This document shows, one piece after another, positions 43,400 through 52,588 of a DNA stretch of 64,000 nucleotides. The notes under the pieces were generated by a model. It was not told the DNA's origin. It saw only the letters and a list, made by a program, of their open reading frames with translations, and made no database searches. The DNA lies in contig NZ_AP027292.1 in assembly GCF_030295765.1 (NCBI RefSeq), positions 682,001-746,000 on the forward strand, written 5' to 3'. Source of the stretch: Neptuniibacter halophilus. GTDB taxonomy: Bacteria; Pseudomonadota; Gammaproteobacteria; Pseudomonadales; Balneatricaceae. The translations under genes and the position numbers were made by a program. Numbering within the stretch: position 1 is the stretch's first letter; every line of letters begins with the position of its first letter.

Positions 43400-44460
43400 T
43401 ATGCGCCTCCCTTCATGCCGCGCTTGGCACGGGCGTGGCCGTAAGAGCGGGGCTGAGTGTACTGATCGATAAAGGGTGCTGCCAGATTCATCAGCAGTAC
43501 GGCAAACGCGACCGCATCCGGATAACCACCCCAGTCACGGATGATGAAGATCAGCAGGCCGATACCGATACCGAAAATAATCTTACCTTTGTTACTGGTC
43601 GCTGAAGTAACCGGGTCGGTGGCAATAAAGAATGCCCCGAGCATGGTCGCCCCTGCCGTCAGATGGAAAAACGGATCCGCATAGCTGTATGGGTCCAGCA
43701 GATAGAAAAGCGATGCAACCACACCCAGCGTGATCAGAATCGATGCCGGTGTGTGCAGCGTAAATACCTTACGGTAGAACAGAAAAATTCCACCCATGAG
43801 GTAAGCCGCACTGACTGCATGCCACGCACCGATACCATTGGCCAGCACCGGCACACTGCTCCACACCTCTTCGGTGGTCTGACCGCCACGATGACGCATG
43901 GCATCCAGGGGCGTGGCGCCGGAGTAGCTGTCGATCAGGGTCTGATCCAGTGAACCGAAGATCAGGCTCAGGGTGTCTGCAAACCCCAGTACGTTCCAGC
44001 TTTCGCCCCCCTCAATCATAACGAACGGCATGGTCCAGCTTGTCATCTGTACCGGAAACGAAACCAGCAGCAGTGCATAAGCGACCATGGCCGGATTAAA
44101 GGGATTCTGACCCAGACCGCCATAGAGATGCTTGGCAATCACAATCGCTACGAATACCCCCACCAATGTGACCCACCAGGGGGCAAACGGGGGCAGTGCC
44201 AACCCGAGCAATAACGCGGTAACCACCGCACTGTAATCTTTCAGGTAAAAGCCGAGAGGACGTTTACGCAGTTTGATGATGGCGGCCTCAAACAGAACCG
44301 CCAGCAGGACTGCCCAGATCACATTGATCAACGTTCCCCAACCAAAGAAAAAGGTCATCGCCGCCAGGCCCGGCAGGGTGGCAAGCGCCACCAGACGCAT
44401 CACATCAGAGGTACTGCTGGCCTTATGAAGATGAGGGGAGCTGGTACGTATCAGCGCCAT
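43399..44460 (-). CDS. rsxD: Rsx/Rnf complex subunit D (covalent FMN)
   Basis: 353 residues with about nine membrane helices. The covalent FMN Thr is in YSGATPLDAMRH near residue 187. Other family landmarks are KDYSAVVTALLLGLALPPFA and GGLGQNPFNPAMVAYALLLV. It is an inner-membrane ion- and electron-translocating subunit. It overlaps rsxG by one base and follows rsxC after 14 bases. Nothing unusual in length. Confidence 0.95.
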   Translation of the reverse strand: MALIRTSSPHLHKASSTSDVMRLVALATLPGLAAMTFFFGWGTLINVIWAVLLAVLFEAAIIKLRKRPLGFYLKDYSAVVTALLLGLALPPFAPWWVTLVGVFVAIVIAKHLYGGLGQNPFNPAMVAYALLLVSFPVQMTSWTMPFVMIEGGESWNVLGFADTLSLIFGSLDQTLIDSYSGATPLDAMRHRGGQTTEEVWSSVPVLANGIGAWHAVSAAYLMGGIFLFYRKVFTLHTPASILITLGVVASLFYLLDPYSYADPFFHLTAGATMLGAFFIATDPVTSATSNKGKIIFGIGIGLLIFIIRDWGGYPDAVAFAVLLMNLAAPFIDQYTQPRSYGHARAKRGMKGGA

Positions 44461-44474
44461 CGGTCACACAATCC

Positions 44475-47417
44475 TTAATCGGTAAAACGACTTAGAGTCT
44501 GGTTTAATTGTTCCGCTTCCTGCTGGGCAGCCACGAGCTGCTGCTCGATACCCGGCAGTTCTTCGGTATTCTCTTCACGCGCTTTGCTCAATGCCCGTTC
44601 CGCTTTAGTCACCGCAGCACGCGCCATGGCAGCATCGATTTTCAGTTGTTTCAGATCGATCCCTTCTGCGGCGGCGAGGTTAACCTGCTTCTGCTCATAA
44701 GCATCAAAGGCCTCTTTTGCTTCCTCATGCAAGGCTTCGAGACGATTGACCTCCGCCTGCAGTTCCGCCTGCTCAGATGGATCTGCCGCTTCCAGCGCAG
44801 CCTGTGCTTTCTTCAGTTTGGTGCGCATGATCGACACCTGCTGTTTCAGGGCTTTCGGGTCAACCTCGGGCTGAGTCTCCTCAACCACCCGCTCACCGCC
44901 TGCCTGCAGATATTCCTGCTCCAGCTCAGTCTGCTTAGCGGCCAGTTTGTCGACACCCGCACGCATCTTTTCAACCGCCGGGCTACCGGAAACGATCGCT
45001 TTTTCCAGCGCATCCCGCGCTTTCGCCACTTTCGCCTGCATCGCTTCCAGATCACTGCGCAGCTCATCAAGCTGAGCGTTAGCCGCCGGTGCAGCACTGA
45101 ACGCGGCTTCAGCCTGCTCATATTCAGACCTGGCTGCATCATATTTGCTCTGCAGCTTGTCGACCCCGGCACGCATTTTCTCGACCGCCGGACTCGCGGA
45201 GGCTTCGGCATCGGCGAGTGCCTGTCGGGCTTTCTCGACTTTGGCCTGTAAAGCGTCCATATCGGCTTTGAGTTCTGCACGGTTATCAACGGCCGGCCGG
45301 GCCGCTCCGGCACCAGCCGCCTGATCATATTCTGCCTGTGCCTCAGCGTACTTAGACTGAAGTTTTTCAACCCCTGCACGCATTTTATCAACGGCCGGAC
45401 TACCGGACGCTTCAGCAGCAGCCAGTGCCTGACGGGCTTTTTCTACTTTTGCCAGCGCCGCATCGGCCGTCGCTTTCAACTCATCCAGATTCACTGCAGG
45501 CGCTGCCGCCGGAGCGCTGCCGGATTCCGCCTGATCGTAAGCGGTCTGTGCGGCTTCGGTTTTCGCTTTCTGCTCGGCCAGACGTGCTTCCAGTTCGGCA
45601 ATATTATCCGCCCCGCTCTCCTGCGCTTTTGCCAGCGCTTTCTCAGCCTGCTTAAGCTTGGTACGCGCCACTGCCGCGTTGGTTTTGAGCTGCTTGACAT
45701 CAACCACCGGGGCAGCCGGAGGCGCGCTCTGAGCCTGCTGGTAGGCGGTCTCAGCCGCTTCCGCTTTGGCTTCCAGTTCGGTCACGGTCTGACGTAGCTG
45801 ATCCAGACCATCCAGTCCTTTAGATTCAGCATCAGCCAGCGCTTTCTGAGCTTTCTTCAGTTTGGTCCGGGAAACGGCCGCTGCGGTTTTCAGTGTCTTC
45901 AGATCAGGCTCAGCCGAGGCTGCCGGTTTCTCTTCAGCAACACTGGCCGCTTTGTCTTTTTTCACTGCCTGTGCTTTAGCGGCTTCTTCAGCCCGCTGTT
46001 TGCGGCGCAGCTCTTTCTCGACTTTCTCCTGCTCCAGACGTGCCTGACGCGCTTCAAAACGGATACGGGCATGCTCGGCTTTACGTTGCTGCTCCTCTTC
46101 CGCACGAATCTCAGCTTTGGCAAAACGGTAGTACTGCACCAGCGGAATATTACTCGGGCAAACGTAGGAACAGGCACCACACTCGATACAGTCAAACAGG
46201 TTATGGTGCTTGGCCTTGTCGAACTCTTTACCTTTGGCAAACCAGTGTAACTGCTGCGGCAGCAATTCTGCCGGGCAAACCTGTTCACACATACCGCAGC
46301 GAATACATGGATTGGCCGGAGGTGCTGGAGGCATCTCGTCTTCCGTGGCAGCGATAATGCAGTTAGTGGTTTTGATCATCGGAATGGCCGATGTATCCAC
46401 GGTAAAGCCCATCATCGGCCCACCGACGACCAGGCGGTAGAGTTCTGCTGATTTCACCTCAGCAGCCTGCAACAGGGTTTCCAGTGGTGTACCGATCAGC
46501 GCCCGCATGTTGTGCGGATGGCCCAAGGCGTCACCGGTCAGGGTAACAATACGTGAGATCAGAGGAACCCCCTCTGCCACCGCTTCCTGAATCGCCGCGG
46601 CCGTACCCACATTCTGACAGACGATACCGACATCCGCCGGAATCTTGCCGCTCGGAACCTCGATACCGGTCAGCAGTTTGATCAGTTGCTTTTCACCGCC
46701 GGAAGGATAGACGGTAGGCACCACGACGATATCGATCGTCAACGGCGAATGGGTCACCGCCTGCTCCAGAGCACGAATCGCCTGGGGCTTGTTATCTTCA
46801 ATGCCGATCATCACATGGTGCGGCTGTAACAGATGAGCGATCACTTCGATCCCCTTCACCACCTGTTCAGCGTACTCCCGCAACAGCATATCGTCAGCCG
46901 TGATATAAGGTTCACACTCCATCGCGTTAAGGATCAGGGTATTAACGATATGATCATCGCCCAGATGCAATTTAACGTCGGTAGGGAAACCCGCACCACC
47001 CATGCCGCTGATGCCATGATGACGGATAAAATCGATCAGTTCCTGCTTGGGAACCGCTTTGTAATCTTCCAGTCCCTGATGTTCACACCACTCATCCTGT
47101 CCATCGGTACGGATTACCACACACGGCGCGCTCATACCAGAAATATGTGGTACCGGGCGTGATTCGATCGCTTCGACCACCCCGGAGCTGGGTGCATGAA
47201 CATTTACGCTGATCCGCCCCACCGCTTCCGCAATCACCTGACCTTTAAGTACCCGCTGACCCACACTGACCACCACCTCAGAAGGTGCGCCAATATGTTG
47301 TGAAAGCGGCACGATCAGCCGTTCCGGGATCGGGGCAACCTGAATCGGGCCACCCGTGGACTGGCGTTTATTTTCCGGCGGATGAACACCACCATGAAAA
47401 GCAAACTGGGTACTCAT
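44475..47417 (-). CDS. rsxC: Rsx/Rnf complex subunit C with expanded coiled-coil repeats
   Basis: 980 residues. The N-terminal half (1-440) is the NADH/FMN and soluble-ligand-binding domain, with GGAGFPTDVKLHL and two ferredoxin clusters, CIRCGMCEQVCPAELLP and CIECGACSYVCPSNIPL near 370-420. The C-terminal half (about 440-975) is an Ala/Lys/Glu/Gln-rich coiled coil of seven or eight repeats of about 55 residues, with recurring AxVEKARQALAxAEASGSP, KMRAGVxKLQSKY and YDQA. E. coli RsxC also has such a tail but shorter (740 residues in total). It accepts or donates electrons at the cytoplasmic face. Confidence 0.95.
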   Translation of the reverse strand: MSTQFAFHGGVHPPENKRQSTGGPIQVAPIPERLIVPLSQHIGAPSEVVVSVGQRVLKGQVIAEAVGRISVNVHAPSSGVVEAIESRPVPHISGMSAPCVVIRTDGQDEWCEHQGLEDYKAVPKQELIDFIRHHGISGMGGAGFPTDVKLHLGDDHIVNTLILNAMECEPYITADDMLLREYAEQVVKGIEVIAHLLQPHHVMIGIEDNKPQAIRALEQAVTHSPLTIDIVVVPTVYPSGGEKQLIKLLTGIEVPSGKIPADVGIVCQNVGTAAAIQEAVAEGVPLISRIVTLTGDALGHPHNMRALIGTPLETLLQAAEVKSAELYRLVVGGPMMGFTVDTSAIPMIKTTNCIIAATEDEMPPAPPANPCIRCGMCEQVCPAELLPQQLHWFAKGKEFDKAKHHNLFDCIECGACSYVCPSNIPLVQYYRFAKAEIRAEEEQQRKAEHARIRFEARQARLEQEKVEKELRRKQRAEEAAKAQAVKKDKAASVAEEKPAASAEPDLKTLKTAAAVSRTKLKKAQKALADAESKGLDGLDQLRQTVTELEAKAEAAETAYQQAQSAPPAAPVVDVKQLKTNAAVARTKLKQAEKALAKAQESGADNIAELEARLAEQKAKTEAAQTAYDQAESGSAPAAAPAVNLDELKATADAALAKVEKARQALAAAEASGSPAVDKMRAGVEKLQSKYAEAQAEYDQAAGAGAARPAVDNRAELKADMDALQAKVEKARQALADAEASASPAVEKMRAGVDKLQSKYDAARSEYEQAEAAFSAAPAANAQLDELRSDLEAMQAKVAKARDALEKAIVSGSPAVEKMRAGVDKLAAKQTELEQEYLQAGGERVVEETQPEVDPKALKQQVSIMRTKLKKAQAALEAADPSEQAELQAEVNRLEALHEEAKEAFDAYEQKQVNLAAAEGIDLKQLKIDAAMARAAVTKAERALSKAREENTEELPGIEQQLVAAQQEAEQLNQTLSRFTD

Positions 47418-48013
47418 CAGGCAGCACCCCGCTCAGACACATCACCACGGCGGTCAGTTACGATCAGTTCTACACCCGGTTTCGGCATATCCCACTTCCA
47501 GGTGTTCAGGGTTGTTTCAACAGGCAGCATATCTATACAGTCAACCGGGCAGGGTTCGACACACAGGTCACAACCGGTACATTCAGACTCAATCACCGTG
47601 TGCATCTGCTTGGCCGCGCCGAGGATCGCATCCACCGGGCAGGCCTGAATGCACTTAGTGCAGCCGATACATTCATCTTCACGGATATAGGCAACCTTGC
47701 GAACAGGTTCCTCTTCCGCCCCACCTTCAAGAGGAATCGCTTCAACATCCAGCAGATCTGCCAGCGCCTCGACGGTACTCTGACCGCCCGGCGGGCATTT
47801 GTTAATCGCATCACCCTCGGCAATCGCTTCGGCATAGGGACGACAGCCCGGGTAGCCGCACTGACCACACTGGGTCTGAGGCAAAATACCGTCAATCTGG
47901 TCGACCAGCGGGTTGCCTTCCACTTTGAAACGGACTGAGGCAAAACCGAGCAGAAGGCCAAATACCAGTGCCAGGCCGAGCAGGGCAAAAATCGCAATCA
48001 GAATTATCGTCAC
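47417..48013 (-). CDS. rsxB: Rsx/Rnf complex subunit B (ferredoxin-like)
   Basis: 198 residues. An N-terminal membrane anchor (about 3-25) is followed by a Cys-rich Fe-S domain ([20 protein letters not shown] near 47-66) and a double ferredoxin domain with [16 protein letters not shown] and [16 protein letters not shown]. It passes electrons between RsxC and the membrane subunits. It overlaps rsxC by one base and starts 9 bases after rsxA. Length agrees with E. coli RsxB (192). Confidence 0.96.
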   Translation of the reverse strand: MTIILIAIFALLGLALVFGLLLGFASVRFKVEGNPLVDQIDGILPQTQCGQCGYPGCRPYAEAIAEGDAINKCPPGGQSTVEALADLLDVEAIPLEGGAEEEPVRKVAYIREDECIGCTKCIQACPVDAILGAAKQMHTVIESECTGCDLCVEPCPVDCIDMLPVETTLNTWKWDMPKPGVELIVTDRRGDVSERGAA

Positions 48014-48022
48014 GGTCGGCTC

Positions 48023-48604
48023 CTAAATCTGTACCAGACCGGTGAAGCCCATAAAGGCGAGGGACATCAGGCCTGCGGTGACCATACCGATCGCCGCTCC
48101 CTGGAAAGGTACCGGCACATCAGCCACCGCAATACGCTCACGCATGGCCGAGAACAGAATCAGTGCCAGAGAGAAGCCGACCGCAGCACCGAAACCATAG
48201 ACAATGGAGTCGATAAAGCCGTTCAGCTTTTTAATATTCAGCAGCGCTACACCGAGTACCGCACAGTTAGTGGTAATCAGGGGCAGAAAGATACCCAGCA
48301 CTTTGTACAGCAGCGGGCTGGTTTTACGCACCACCATCTCGGTGAACTGTACAACAACAGCGATCACCAGAATAAAGGTGATGGTTTGCAGGTACCCCAG
48401 ATCCAGTGGCTGCAGCAGGTAGGTATAAGCCAGATAACTGCAGACCGAGGACAACGTCAGTACAAAGGTGGTAGCCAGCGACATACCCATGGCTGTTTCC
48501 AGCTTATTGGAAACCCCCATAAACGGGCACAGTCCGAGGAACTGAACCAGTACAAAGTTGTTAACCAGCACGGTGCTGATGACGATCAGAAGGTATTCTG
48601 TCAT
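48023..48604 (-). CDS. rsxA: Rsx/Rnf complex subunit A
   Basis: 193 residues with six membrane helices, the first gene of the rsxABCDGE operon. Landmarks are [20 protein letters not shown] near residues 14-33 and [20 protein letters not shown] near 101-120, each with the conserved Cys that ligates the buried Fe-S centre with RsxE. The complex couples ferredoxin/NADH electron transfer to ion movement, and in E. coli keeps SoxR reduced. Order and spacing match the canonical operon. Confidence 0.96.
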   Translation of the reverse strand: MTEYLLIVISTVLVNNFVLVQFLGLCPFMGVSNKLETAMGMSLATTFVLTLSSVCSYLAYTYLLQPLDLGYLQTITFILVIAVVVQFTEMVVRKTSPLLYKVLGIFLPLITTNCAVLGVALLNIKKLNGFIDSIVYGFGAAVGFSLALILFSAMRERIAVADVPVPFQGAAIGMVTAGLMSLAFMGFTGLVQI

Positions 48605-48721
48605 TGGATCGCTTTATTCCTGGCCTTTACACCAGTACCTTGGGCAAAAGATTAGAAACCGCTAAAGTTTACCTGTTCTGTAAACGATTAGGTATAGCGT
48701 CAACCTGATCTGGCACAAGCG

Positions 48722-48741
48722 CGGGGAGCCGGAGCTCCCCG
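48722..48741 (-). terminator. Hairpin after cysN
   Basis: CGGGGAGC-CGGA-GCTCCCCG, 8 perfect GC-rich pairs, directly after the cysN stop. No T-run is seen on the minus strand, so it may mark a 3' end without being a textbook terminator. Confidence 0.6.
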
Positions 48742-48748
48742 TTCGTGT

Positions 48749-50431
48749 TTACAGTGATTGCAACTGTTCCAGTGCTGCCTGCAGGCGTGCAGCATCGGAT
48801 TCGGCTGGCAACTGAGCCAGTTCCAGATTGATGGCATCGGCTGCCGGCTGTTCCGCCTCGATCAGGCTGATAAGACCCGCCTGACCCAGCAGAGTTCCCA
48901 GCGCTGCCAGTTCAACACCGGCTACCTGAGCCTGATTGAAGGCTGCAACCGCACGACCCTGTTCGAACAGAACCCGTTCCAGACTGTACAGCAGCGTCGC
49001 ACGCTGTGCGGCATCACCACCACTGATCACAACTGTCGCCGGCTGCTGACCAAAGCGGATTGCACGATCACCGGCAGTCACCGCTGATTCAGAAACGATA
49101 CGGCCTTCAAGATCACTCAGTTCAGCCACGCTGTCTTCGATGATCATACCCGCCGCAACGGTGGCATTGGTCAGACGATCAACGATGATGAAAGAGCCGG
49201 TACCGTGGTGATCGCGGTAGTCATCCGCCACCACAGGACGCTCCAGTGTAATCTCGCAACGACCAATCTCATTCAGCGCCAGACCCGTAGCAGGTGACTG
49301 CTCCAGTGTGTTGACATCGACCAGATGACGAACGTTACTGATACCACCGGCAACCCGGGTAGTATTGAGTTTAACTTCGTACTGACGACCCGACTGCAGC
49401 GGCGCTTCAGCCATCCATACCACCATCGCATCAAAACGGCTGGTAGTCGCAGGGACTGATTTGCTGTGTACCAGCATATCGCCACGGGAGATATCGATCT
49501 CATCTTCCAGAGTCAGGGTCACAGCCATCGGCGGGAACGCTTCAGCGATTTCGCCTTCGTAGGTCACGATCGACTTCACTTTGCTGGACTTACCGGATGG
49601 CAATACAGTCACCTCATCACCCGGACGAACAATACCGGAGGTCAGGGTGCCGCAGTAACCACGGAAGTCCAGGTTTGGACGGTTAACGTACTGCACCGGG
49701 AAGCGCAGATCGTCAAAGTTCTGGTCATTGGCGATCTGAACGGTTTCCAGCGTTTCCATCAGTGGCTCGCCCTGATACCAGCTCATTGATTCCGATGGAG
49801 AAACCACGTTGTCGCCTTTCAGCGCAGAGATCGGCACAAACTGGATATCCGGCAGGTCAAGCTGCTTGGAGAATTCCAGATATTCCGCTTTGATCTGCTC
49901 GAAGCGTTCTTCGCTGAAATCCACCAGATCCATCTTGTTAATAGCAACGATGGTGTGTTTGATACCCAGCAAAGACACGATAAAGCTGTGACGTTTGGTC
50001 TGTACCTGAACTCCATGACGGGCATCGATCAGGATAATCGCCAGATCACAGGTAGAAGCACCGGTCGCCATATTACGGGTGTACTGCTCATGGCCCGGGG
50101 TGTCAGCAATAATAAATTTACGCTTGGCGGTGGAGAAGTAACGGTATGCCACATCAATGGTAATACCCTGCTCGCGCTCGGCCTGAAGACCATCTACCAG
50201 CAGTGCCAGATCCAGCTCTTCACCGGCATTACCTACACGTTCGTTATCCTTCTGAATGGCTGCAAGCTGATCTTCATAGATCATTTTTGAGTCGTGCAGC
50301 AAACGTCCGATCAGGGTGGATTTACCGTCATCCACGCTACCGCAGGTCAGGAAACGCAGCAGTTCTTTGTTCTCATGCTGATGCAGGTACGCCTGGATAT
50401 CGTTTGCAATCAGATCACTTTGGTGACTCAT
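48749..50431 (-). CDS. cysN: Sulfate adenylyltransferase GTPase subunit CysN with a degenerate APS-kinase tail
   Basis: 560 residues. The GTPase domain (about 20-240) has G1 [17 protein letters not shown]3 [11 protein letters not shown] and G4 NKMDLVD; EF-Tu-like beta-barrels follow (to about 450). The last 100 residues (codons at 48749-49054) do not belong to plain CysN (about 475 residues). They resemble a shortened APS kinase: [20 protein letters not shown] stands where kinases have GHxPATxWFTGLSGSGKST, then [18 protein letters not shown], and later [17 protein letters not shown]. The Walker A lysine and the LDGDNxR segment are gone, so kinase activity is not expected. It activates sulfate to APS with CysD. 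Confidence 0.95.
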   Translation of the reverse strand: MSHQSDLIANDIQAYLHQHENKELLRFLTCGSVDDGKSTLIGRLLHDSKMIYEDQLAAIQKDNERVGNAGEELDLALLVDGLQAEREQGITIDVAYRYFSTAKRKFIIADTPGHEQYTRNMATGASTCDLAIILIDARHGVQVQTKRHSFIVSLLGIKHTIVAINKMDLVDFSEERFEQIKAEYLEFSKQLDLPDIQFVPISALKGDNVVSPSESMSWYQGEPLMETLETVQIANDQNFDDLRFPVQYVNRPNLDFRGYCGTLTSGIVRPGDEVTVLPSGKSSKVKSIVTYEGEIAEAFPPMAVTLTLEDEIDISRGDMLVHSKSVPATTSRFDAMVVWMAEAPLQSGRQYEVKLNTTRVAGGISNVRHLVDVNTLEQSPATGLALNEIGRCEITLERPVVADDYRDHHGTGSFIIVDRLTNATVAAGMIIEDSVAELSDLEGRIVSESAVTAGDRAIRFGQQPATVVISGGDAAQRATLLYSLERVLFEQGRAVAAFNQAQVAGVELAALGTLLGQAGLISLIEAEQPAADAINLELAQLPAESDAARLQAALEQLQSL

Positions 50432-50542
50432 TTGTTTCTCCTCAGGAGAGCCCGGCTGCCACTCAGCAACGGGGCCTTAATTCTGTAAATTTACCGAAAA
50501 CGGGTGGCATAAAGATAAAACCACCCCAATAGCGAAAAAGCG

Positions 50543-51460
50543 TTAGAAGTAACCTTCCATCTTTTTCTTCTCCATGGAACCGGCGCTGTCGTGGTCGATG
50601 GCACGGCCCTGACGCTCAGACGTGGTCGTCAGCAGCATCTCCTGAATGATTTCAGGCAGTGTCGCAGCTTCAGACTCTACGGCACCGGTCAGCGGGTAGC
50701 AGCCCAGCGTACGGAAACGCACGCTCTTCATCTCAGGCACTTCACCTTCGTTCAGCGGCATACGCTCGTCATCAACCATGATCAGCATGCCGTCACGTTC
50801 AACAACCGGACGTTTAGCGGAGTAGTAAAGCGGTACGATAGAGATATTTTCCAGGTAGATGTACTGCCAGATATCCAGTTCAGTCCAGTTGGACAGCGGG
50901 AATACACGAATACTCTCGCCCTTATCTACACGGGTATTGAAAACATTCCAGAGCTCAGGACGCTGGCTTTTCGGATCCCAGCGGTGGTTCTGGTCACGGA
51001 ACGAGAAAACACGCTCTTTGGCACGGGATTTCTCTTCATCACGACGTGCGCCACCAAAAGCGGCATCGAACTGGTGTTTATCCAGCGCCTGCTTCAGCGC
51101 CTGAGTTTTCATGATATCGGTGTGCTTGGAGGAACCGTGGGTAAACGGGCCAATGCCCATATCCACACCTTCCTGATTGATGTGCACAATCAGGTCCATA
51201 CCCGCTTCTTTCGCCATCTTGTCGCGGAACTGGATCATCTCTTTGAATTTCCAGGTGGTGTCCACATGCATCAGCGGGAACGGCGGCTTGCCCGGCGCAA
51301 ACGCTTTACGCGCCAGATGCAGCATAACCGCAGAGTCTTTACCGATGGAGTACAGCATTACCGGGTTTTCGAACTCAGCAGCCACTTCACGAATGATATG
51401 AATACTCTCAGCTTCAAGTTGCTTGAGATGCGTTAAACGATGTTCAGGTAAGGCACTCAT
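50543..51460 (-). CDS. cysD: Sulfate adenylyltransferase subunit CysD
   Basis: 305 residues, PP-loop ATP pyrophosphatase family. Landmarks are [19 protein letters not shown] (PP-loop SxGKDS) near residues 34-52, [39 protein letters not shown] and [18 protein letters not shown]. With CysN it forms APS from ATP and sulfate. ATG at 51460 gives the family N-terminus ([15 protein letters not shown]); the open frame extends 24 codons more without support. A 111-base gap separates it from cysN, larger than usual for this pair, and contains no gene. Confidence 0.95.
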   Translation of the reverse strand: MSALPEHRLTHLKQLEAESIHIIREVAAEFENPVMLYSIGKDSAVMLHLARKAFAPGKPPFPLMHVDTTWKFKEMIQFRDKMAKEAGMDLIVHINQEGVDMGIGPFTHGSSKHTDIMKTQALKQALDKHQFDAAFGGARRDEEKSRAKERVFSFRDQNHRWDPKSQRPELWNVFNTRVDKGESIRVFPLSNWTELDIWQYIYLENISIVPLYYSAKRPVVERDGMLIMVDDERMPLNEGEVPEMKSVRFRTLGCYPLTGAVESEAATLPEIIQEMLLTTTSERQGRAIDHDSAGSMEKKKMEGYF

Positions 51461-51752
51461 CAGAAATACTCTAAATTGTTGCGATAAAAAGGTTCGGAAC
51501 TGCCGCGTAAAGGCCAGGACAGAACTATCCAAAATAATTGCGGCGCATTATCGCAGCCCTACCAATAAAACGCAAAAGAATATATAATTAGCTTTTTATT
51601 CCTTATAGAAATATAGAGAGCGACATTCTATAGCGCAGCGGCCGTCCGGCCCGCTTAACACAAAATGATATAAACAGATTCCCAATTATTATTTTGAGTT
51701 ATATAAAACCTGCTCTATTATGCCGCCAGTTTACTCTTGGACAGGTCTACCC

Positions 51753-52538
51753 ATGGAACTTGCGTACAGTTTTGCAGGCTTAGTTGTTGGCTTTATCGTC
51801 GGCCTCACCGGTATTGGTGGTGGTGCGCTGATGACGCCAATCCTGATTGTGGTGTTTGGCATCCCGCCAATTATCGCCGTCAGTACCGACCTGTTGTACG
51901 CGGCCATCACCAAATGCGGCGGCATGATCTCTTACGCGCGTAAAAAATTGGTGGAGTGGAAGGTTGTTATTCAACTTCTGCTTGGTAGTATCCCCGGCAG
52001 CCTGATCACCATCAGTTACCTGAAAGGACTGGATGGTCTGGAACAGATCGAACATCTGATGAACCTGACCCTGGGCTTCTCCCTGGTCCTGACATCAGTA
52101 GCGGTGTTCCTGCGTAATAAAATTCGTAATCAGGCGATGCGCTGGCAGCACAGTACCGCCGCCAGCCATGCCCGACGCTGGCGTCCGGTGATGACCACAG
52201 CCATGGGCCTTGTGCTTGGCTGTCTGGTCACCCTCTCCTCGGTGGGAGCCGGTGCACTGGGCACAGCGCTGTTGATTCTGCTCTATCCACGGATGAGCAT
52301 GCCGACCATTGTCGGCACCGATCTGGTACATGCGGTGGTTCTGACCTCCATCGCCGGTGCCGGACACTACCAGATGGGCAGTGTGGATTTTGACCTGCTG
52401 ATCTATCTGTTGCTCGGTTCCCTGCCCGGGGTGTTTGTCGGCAGCCATATCGGCACCCGACTGTCACCCAAGGTAATGCAACCGATCATGGGATCCATTT
52501 TATTAGCCATCGGCCTGCGGTTTGTAATCGCAGGTTAA
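51753..52538 (+). CDS. TauE/SafE-family sulfite/sulfonate exporter-like permease
   Basis: 261 residues with about eight membrane helices. The family signatures are FAGLVVGFIVGLTGIGGGAL near residues 5-24 and TLSSVGAGALGTALLILLYP in the second half. ATG at 51753 starts directly before the first helix; an ATG 11 codons earlier is possible. Located just before the sulfite reductase gene, it may remove excess sulfite or a related anion. It is divergent from cysD, and the 292 bases between are strongly AT-rich, where a CysB site would be expected; I did not identify one. Confidence 0.88.
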   Translation: MELAYSFAGLVVGFIVGLTGIGGGALMTPILIVVFGIPPIIAVSTDLLYAAITKCGGMISYARKKLVEWKVVIQLLLGSIPGSLITISYLKGLDGLEQIEHLMNLTLGFSLVLTSVAVFLRNKIRNQAMRWQHSTAASHARRWRPVMTTAMGLVLGCLVTLSSVGAGALGTALLILLYPRMSMPTIVGTDLVHAVVLTSIAGAGHYQMGSVDFDLLIYLLLGSLPGVFVGSHIGTRLSPKVMQPIMGSILLAIGLRFVIAG

Positions 52539-52588
52539 CCCGAAAAGTGAGGTGTCGGACCACAACCGGTCCGGCAAGGGAATTAGTT

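Noticed and set aside
44475..46000. TolA-like or separate coiled-coil gene within rsxC
   Set aside because: The frame is continuous with the ferredoxin-containing RsxC N-terminus, and RsxC of other gammaproteobacteria also ends in an Ala/Lys-rich repeat tail.
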